Assembly: GCA_000317655.1 (NCBI GenBank)
Contig: CP003940.1
Location: 1 to 64,000, forward strand
DNA length: 64,000 nt
Reading direction: 5' to 3'
Source of the DNA: Cyanobacterium stanieri PCC 7202
GTDB lineage: Bacteria; Cyanobacteriota; Cyanobacteriia; Cyanobacteriales; Cyanobacteriaceae
Positions 59,804 to 64,000 of the stretch are shown here, one piece after another. The notes beneath the pieces were generated by a model. The model had not been told where the DNA came from. It worked only from the letters and a program-made list of their open reading frames with translations, and made no database searches. The position numbers and the translations under genes were made by a program. How positions within the stretch are numbered: position 1 is the stretch's first letter; every line of letters starts with the position of its first letter.

Positions 59804-61300
59804 TTACTTTTTGCCCAAACTGTAAAAATAGCTCAAATCTAAATATTTCTCCATGTAATCAGCCAACACATCAATTAATTCCTCCCTTTGTTGACGATAA
59901 TTGGAAATACCTGTGGGTAAAGATGATAAACCCCTTTTATGGCGCAAATGGTTCAACCACGATCGCCTCCAGGCACCATTATCAAAAATACCATGGAGAT
60001 AACAACCCCATACCGATAAACTCTCATTAACTAATCCTAAACTAGGATCATCAAATAAAGGCATATATTTTGTTTTCCTTTGCTTCACCAAAGGGGCAAT
60101 TAATTCCGTATAGCCCTGATGAATTTCGTAGCCATCCACAGGAAAACCTCTATGGGGATAATTCGCCGAAATTTCCCTTTGACGGGTGATTTTTTCGGGC
60201 TTGAGGGTAGTTTCAATGGGTAATAAATCTATTCCCTCCCGTTCAGGATAACTTCCTTCAAAATTTTCTGGATCAAGGATTTTATGACCCAACATTTGAT
60301 AACCGCCACAAATGCCAAATACGGTACCTCCTGCCCTTTCATATTCCCTAATTCTTTTTATCATCCCCGTTTTTTCCAAAACCATCAAATCTGTAATAGT
60401 GGTTTTAGTACCGGGAATAATAACCGCATCAGGGCAGCCTATCTCTTCATGGGGTTCGATATACTCAATAAAAAGATTATGCTCTGTTTCTAGGGGATCA
60501 AAATCCGTAAAATTAGAGATTCTTGGTAACTTAATAATTTTGATATGCAAGTCATACTCTGTTTTGCGGCTACGACGCTCTAGTAAACCTAAAGAATCCT
60601 CCGAGGGTAACTCAGACTCAAACCAAGGTACAACACCCAAAACAGGGATTCCTGTATACTCTTCTAACCATTCAATACCTGAATCAAGCAGGGATACGTC
60701 ACCCCTAAATTTATTAATCACAATACCTTTGATCAAGGCTTTTTCTTGGGGTTCTAATAGTGCTAAAGTTCCCACAATATGGGCAAAAACCCCTCCCCTT
60801 TCTATATCCGCGACCAAAATGGTATCAGCATTAAGATGGGTTGCTACCCTCATATTAGTTAAATCTCGATGTTTGAGGTTAATTTCTGCTGGACTACCTG
60901 CACCCTCACAAATCACCAAATCAAACTCTTGACTCAGACTTGCTAAAGATTCTTTGACAATTTCCCAACCTTGATCGAAATATTTTTGATAATATTCTTG
61001 AGCATTGGTAACTCCCACATTATACCCTTGAAAAATTACCTGTGATGTCATATTTCCTTGGGGTTTGAGTAGGACAGGATTCATATCTACCCTGGGGGTT
61101 GTTTTTGCCGCCCAGGCTTGAAATGCTTGGGCATAACCGATTTCTCCCCCCGTACTGGTGACATAAGCATTGAGAGCCATATTTTGCCCTTTAAAAGGGG
61201 TGACTAACCATCCTTTGCGCCAAAATAGGCGACAGAGGGCAGCGACAAGGGTTGATTTACCTGCGTGGGATGTGGTACCCACCACCATTATTGCTTTCAT
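59804..61300 (-). CDS. cobQ: Cobyric acid synthase
   Basis: A 498-residue ATP- and glutamine-dependent amidotransferase that amidates adenosylcobyrinic acid a,c-diamide at four carboxylates in (pseudo)cobalamin synthesis. The N-terminal dethiobiotin-synthetase-like ATPase shows VVGTTSHAGKSTLVAALCRL, KGQNMALNAYVT and VICEGAGSPAEINLKHRDLT. The C-terminal glutaminase shows the Cys in FGICGGYQMLGHKI and a His in GCYLHGIFDN. Complete length. Cyanobacteria need (pseudo)cobalamin for methionine synthase MetH. Confidence 0.96.
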   Translation of the reverse strand: MKAIMVVGTTSHAGKSTLVAALCRLFWRKGWLVTPFKGQNMALNAYVTSTGGEIGYAQAFQAWAAKTTPRVDMNPVLLKPQGNMTSQVIFQGYNVGVTNAQEYYQKYFDQGWEIVKESLASLSQEFDLVICEGAGSPAEINLKHRDLTNMRVATHLNADTILVADIERGGVFAHIVGTLALLEPQEKALIKGIVINKFRGDVSLLDSGIEWLEEYTGIPVLGVVPWFESELPSEDSLGLLERRSRKTEYDLHIKIIKLPRISNFTDFDPLETEHNLFIEYIEPHEEIGCPDAVIIPGTKTTITDLMVLEKTGMIKRIREYERAGGTVFGICGGYQMLGHKILDPENFEGSYPEREGIDLLPIETTLKPEKITRQREISANYPHRGFPVDGYEIHQGYTELIAPLVKQRKTKYMPLFDDPSLGLVNESLSVWGCYLHGIFDNGAWRRSWLNHLRHKRGLSSLPTGISNYRQQREELIDVLADYMEKYLDLSYFYSLGKK

Positions 61301-61486
61301 AGGTTTATCTTAGTTACCAGTTAAAAGTAAAGATAGAAGTTGTATTGCTTTGATTCCTACTTTCAGCCTACCCAGTTTGATATTGTTTTCTTTCTTCCTA
61401 AAAAAAATTCCCCCTTTCTGCTTGTTTTCAGAAAGAGGGTTGATGTTGATTATGTGGTTTTTTGTTCATGGATAATTATGGGTTAT

Positions 61487-61927
61487 TTAATCAGGAAATT
61501 CTCCACCGACACCGATGTTGGTATGGTAAATATTGGCTTCTTCAATGTTGAGGTTGTGCATAAAGGCATTATACACATGGGTATCGAATAAGGTTGCATG
61601 GCTTAAATTGGCATTGTTTAAGTTAGCATAATTCATGGTTGCGTTGGTTAAAAATGCCTTTTCAAGGTCAGCATTACCAAGATTAGCACCATCTAAATCG
61701 GCGCCTTCTAAGTTAGCATCACGTAGATTTGCTCCCCTTAAATCTGCCTGTCTTAAGTCTGCACCAATGAGGTGAGCTCCTTCTAAGTCTGCGTTTCTCA
61801 AATCACATCCCATACATTGATTTGTTTCGATGAGTTGCTTTACTTGCTCGGCATTTTGAGCCATGGCTTGATTACCCATGGTCACACTAAATGCGATCGC
61901 ACTTACGACAGTTAATAACTTTTTCAT
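61487..61927 (-). CDS. Secreted pentapeptide-repeat protein
   Basis: A 146-residue protein with a cleavable signal peptide (KKLLTVVSAIAFSVTMGNQA ending MAQ). About 14 pentapeptide units follow (GADLRQADLRGANLRDANLE and similar), which fold as a right-handed beta-helix. Two cysteines lie in NQCMGCDLRN just before the repeat. Such proteins are common in cyanobacterial periplasm or lumen. Function unknown. Monocistronic. Confidence 0.85.
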   Translation of the reverse strand: MKKLLTVVSAIAFSVTMGNQAMAQNAEQVKQLIETNQCMGCDLRNADLEGAHLIGADLRQADLRGANLRDANLEGADLDGANLGNADLEKAFLTNATMNYANLNNANLSHATLFDTHVYNAFMHNLNIEEANIYHTNIGVGGEFPD

Positions 61928-62240
61928 AAAGATTTCTCCCTATCTATATATATTATTTTACCTTTATTCCTCGTAGTTTTCTCATAACATTACAAGGATT
62001 TTACAAAGCAATTAAATTTACCAAATCAATGATGTTATCTCTGATAATATATTTATTAACTTAAAAAAAATTATTGCAAAATATCGTTATTTTTCCTTAC
62101 ATTCTTAAAAGAATAGTTACAAAAACCAAACATCTAAAAAAAATTAGTAAGCAACCATAACCTTTATAAGACAAAGACTAACAAAATTAATCAAGTAATT
62201 TTTTATAATTTAATTACTGCACTTTGATCATAACAAAAGA
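61928..62240. other. Intergenic region between pentapeptide gene and sasA
   Basis: A 313-base AT-rich region with no ORF or repeat seen. The promoter of the minus-strand pentapeptide gene is expected near 61950. Confidence 0.4.
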
Positions 62241-63404
62241 TTAAAGATATACAGGTAGGGTAAAACGAAAACAACTGCCCTGATTGCCATTATCATCTAC
62301 CCATATTTGACCATAATGGGCGTTAATTACCTGACGACAAAGAGCCAAGCCAATGCCATATCCCTCCTCATTTATATCCCTTTCTAAACGAAAATGACCA
62401 TCAAAAATACGCTCTTTTTTTTCTGGGGGGATACCCGAACCTGTATCAATAATACTAATCTCTACTTTTTGGGTCGTTTTATGAATAATAGAAATGGTAA
62501 TATGTCCTTGGTCAGGGGTATATTTAATAGCATTTTCAATTAAGTTAATTAAGACTTGGCGAATTAACTCAGGATCTGCATATACGGCGGGTAAATCTTG
62601 GGGAATATCCTTAATTAATACTTGATTTTTTCTCCTTATTTTATTATTAATACTATTAATCAATCCATAGCATAATTCAGATAAATTGACTTTAATAGGG
62701 ACGATATTAAGCTGATTATTGGTTCTTTTTGATGTTTCTAACAAATCAGAAATCATTTTATTCATCACATTAAACTGTTTTTTTGCCTGTTGACAAAGTT
62801 GTTTTTGTAGACGAAAAAGTTTTTCTTGATCAGGTTGATTTTTAGCTAATTCAATGGTTTCTACGGCAATGGAGGCAGCAGTTAAAGGATTTCTTAAATC
62901 ATGAACTAACATTGCCAACATTTGATCTTTAAAATTTAATTGCTGTCGTAAATTATCTACCTCTTGCCTGAGTTGAAAAATTTCATCACTCAAACGCATT
63001 AACTCTGAAGAAGGCAAACAGGTTTGTAAAATAGATTCTTTTTCCGCAGTGTTATTGTTAAAATCTTGTCTGAGGGAATATTGCCATTTATCCCACCATT
63101 TCTGTAATTGAGCGGTTAAATTACTTCCTGCTAAGGTTTGTTGAGGTGCAGGGTTAACTTTAACCAAAGCAGGAGTAGCAACTAATTTAAAATGTTCCAC
63201 CAGATGAGGGTATTTACTAATTTCTAACACCTCTAATTGAAATTGATAATCACGGGTTAAACTTTGTAGATATTGTTTTATTTCTTGAATGTTTTTTTGA
63301 GAACTATGGCGATTATCAACAAACAATAAAAGTTGAAGAGAGTTTTTTTCTGGCTCTAAGTTTTGATCTTCGTTAGAAATTTGATCACTTTCTGATGGAT
63401 ACAT
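62241..63404 (-). CDS. sasA: Adaptive-response sensor histidine kinase SasA (clock output)
   Basis: A 387-residue kinase. The N-terminal KaiB-like thioredoxin-fold domain (about 25-115, SLQLLLFVDNRHSSQKNIQE to LVATPALVKVNPAPQQTLAG) binds KaiC. HisKA has the phospho-His in AMLVHDLRNPLTAASIA. HATPase_c shows NLIENAIKYTPD, DTGSGIPPEKKERIF and GYGIGLALC. SasA senses KaiC and phosphorylates RpaA to drive circadian gene expression. ATG 63404 (MYPSESDQ) is preferred to a GTG four codons upstream, which would sit on the ribosome-binding site GGGAG. Confidence 0.93.
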   Translation of the reverse strand: MYPSESDQISNEDQNLEPEKNSLQLLLFVDNRHSSQKNIQEIKQYLQSLTRDYQFQLEVLEISKYPHLVEHFKLVATPALVKVNPAPQQTLAGSNLTAQLQKWWDKWQYSLRQDFNNNTAEKESILQTCLPSSELMRLSDEIFQLRQEVDNLRQQLNFKDQMLAMLVHDLRNPLTAASIAVETIELAKNQPDQEKLFRLQKQLCQQAKKQFNVMNKMISDLLETSKRTNNQLNIVPIKVNLSELCYGLINSINNKIRRKNQVLIKDIPQDLPAVYADPELIRQVLINLIENAIKYTPDQGHITISIIHKTTQKVEISIIDTGSGIPPEKKERIFDGHFRLERDINEEGYGIGLALCRQVINAHYGQIWVDDNGNQGSCFRFTLPVYL

Positions 63405-63627
63405 ACTCAATATCACTCCCTTTGAGCGTATTTTTTTGGGCTACTATTACCAATGTATAGTATTGGCTTCAATTTAAATTTTCCTAAAAATTAAAGTTTA
63501 ATATTATTATTGCATTTTTAGGGCAAATAATATCAATTTAAAAAAGAAATATCAATTTTCTCCATATACAATATTATGCTTAGTTAGTATATGGAATTGA
63601 ATTGCTTAACTATATAAACTATTATCG

Positions 63628-64000
63628 TTAAGTCTCTTCTAATATTTTTATTGTTATATCCTGATAAAATTCCTCTTGAGATAATTCGACTTTTGATTGA
63701 GAGGATAGTAATAATAATGCCCAAAAAATTCCTACTTTATCTTGTTTAGATTCTTCTTGATATTGACTCCAAGATATTACCAACTTTTCTAAATTAATTT
63801 GATTATTAAAATCAGAGATAATCGGTATATTTTTAGTTAAAAAAAGGTTTAAATCTTGGGCTAGTTGAGTTAAATTTTCATTATGTGCTAGTTCTGTAAT
63901 GGTTTTTAATGCCTGTTTTTTGGTATATTTTCGTTTTTTATTTAAATTTAAACCATGAAGATTAGTGGCTTTTTTGAGTTCTTTTTCTATGTCTTGAAGT
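63628..64000 (-). CDS. scpA: Segregation and condensation protein A (C-terminal part; cut by window edge)
   Basis: 124 codons in frame, running off the window. The text LQDIEKELKKATNLHGLNLN, then KYTKKQALKTITELAHNEN and KQDKVGIFWALLLLSSQSKV to the end EEFYQDITIKILEET, resembles the end of ScpA kleisins, which partner ScpB and SMC in chromosome condensation. The N-terminus is outside the window. It reads toward sasA with about 220 bases between. Confidence is moderate because only the less conserved end is visible. Confidence 0.65.
   Translation of the reverse strand, partial: LQDIEKELKKATNLHGLNLNKKRKYTKKQALKTITELAHNENLTQLAQDLNLFLTKNIPIISDFNNQINLEKLVISWSQYQEESKQDKVGIFWALLLLSSQSKVELSQEEFYQDITIKILEET

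Overview
The window comes from a low-GC unicellular cyanobacterium, most like the Cyanobacterium/Geminocystis group. It carries psbA, apcE (the phycobilisome core-membrane linker), ndhD, ndhB, plant-type ferredoxin, sasA (clock output kinase) and demethylphylloquinone reductase, and HIP1-type octamers (GCGATCGC) are scattered throughout. The genus is an inference from codon and base usage and protein character; no search was run.

Layout. 0-10 kb: a methyltransferase, a Phd/RelE-type toxin-antitoxin pair, ndhD, an EamA permease, a stand-alone groEL behind a perfect CIRCE operator, an LRAT-like protein, tRNA-Pro(UGG), class II fructose-bisphosphate aldolase and a YtxH/DUF948 pair. 10.5-15.6 kb: an accessory stretch that starts at a deletion junction (DUF948 joined to a decapitated VWA gene). 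It holds small ORF remnants, a DUF4160/DUF2442 pair, an unrecognised 333-aa protein and a GmrSD-like DUF262/DUF1524 protein. 15.7-20.4 kb: alr, a large Ski2-like helicase and petF. 21-22.4 kb: a frameshifted TnpB element. 22.4-33.3 kb: a PAP2 protein, a Ter-associated type protein, LapA-like, ndbB, ndhB, GtrA-like and a very large hybrid histidine kinase. 33.3-34.6 kb: rplJ-rplL behind an L10 leader with an attenuator-like terminator. 34.9-49.2 kb: apcE, hisA-nadD, pth, rpsB-tsf, a cNMP-binding/AAA+/polyferredoxin fusion, pmbA and several small genes. 49.5-56.4 kb: psbA, then a Uma2 gene and a three-gene dynamin-like GTPase operon enclosed by 19-bp direct repeats that coincide with terminators. 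56.4-64 kb: ribE, an intact TnpB element that has interrupted the end of a TIGR03643 gene, bcp, an MnhG-like gene, cobQ, a pentapeptide protein, sasA and the end of scpA (cut by the window edge).

Photosynthesis and respiration genes (psbA, apcE, petF, ndhB, ndhD, ndbB) and translation genes (rplJ, rplL, rpsB, tsf, pth, tRNA-Pro) are dispersed rather than clustered, as in other scrambled cyanobacterial genomes. Short interspersed elements occur repeatedly. One family has a conserved 20-bp end and a core of heptamer repeats, and it supplies the stop codons of ndhD and nadD. A second is MITE-like with a CCCCC/GGGGG hairpin.

The most promising leads for undescribed biology are: the dynamin-like three-gene island; the 333-aa/GmrSD-like pair; the sensor-AAA+-polyferredoxin fusion; the two TnpB 3' hairpins, which share an apical loop but have compensatory changes in the lower stem; and an apparent AUA start codon for ribosomal protein L10. 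No CRISPR array or rRNA gene was seen.
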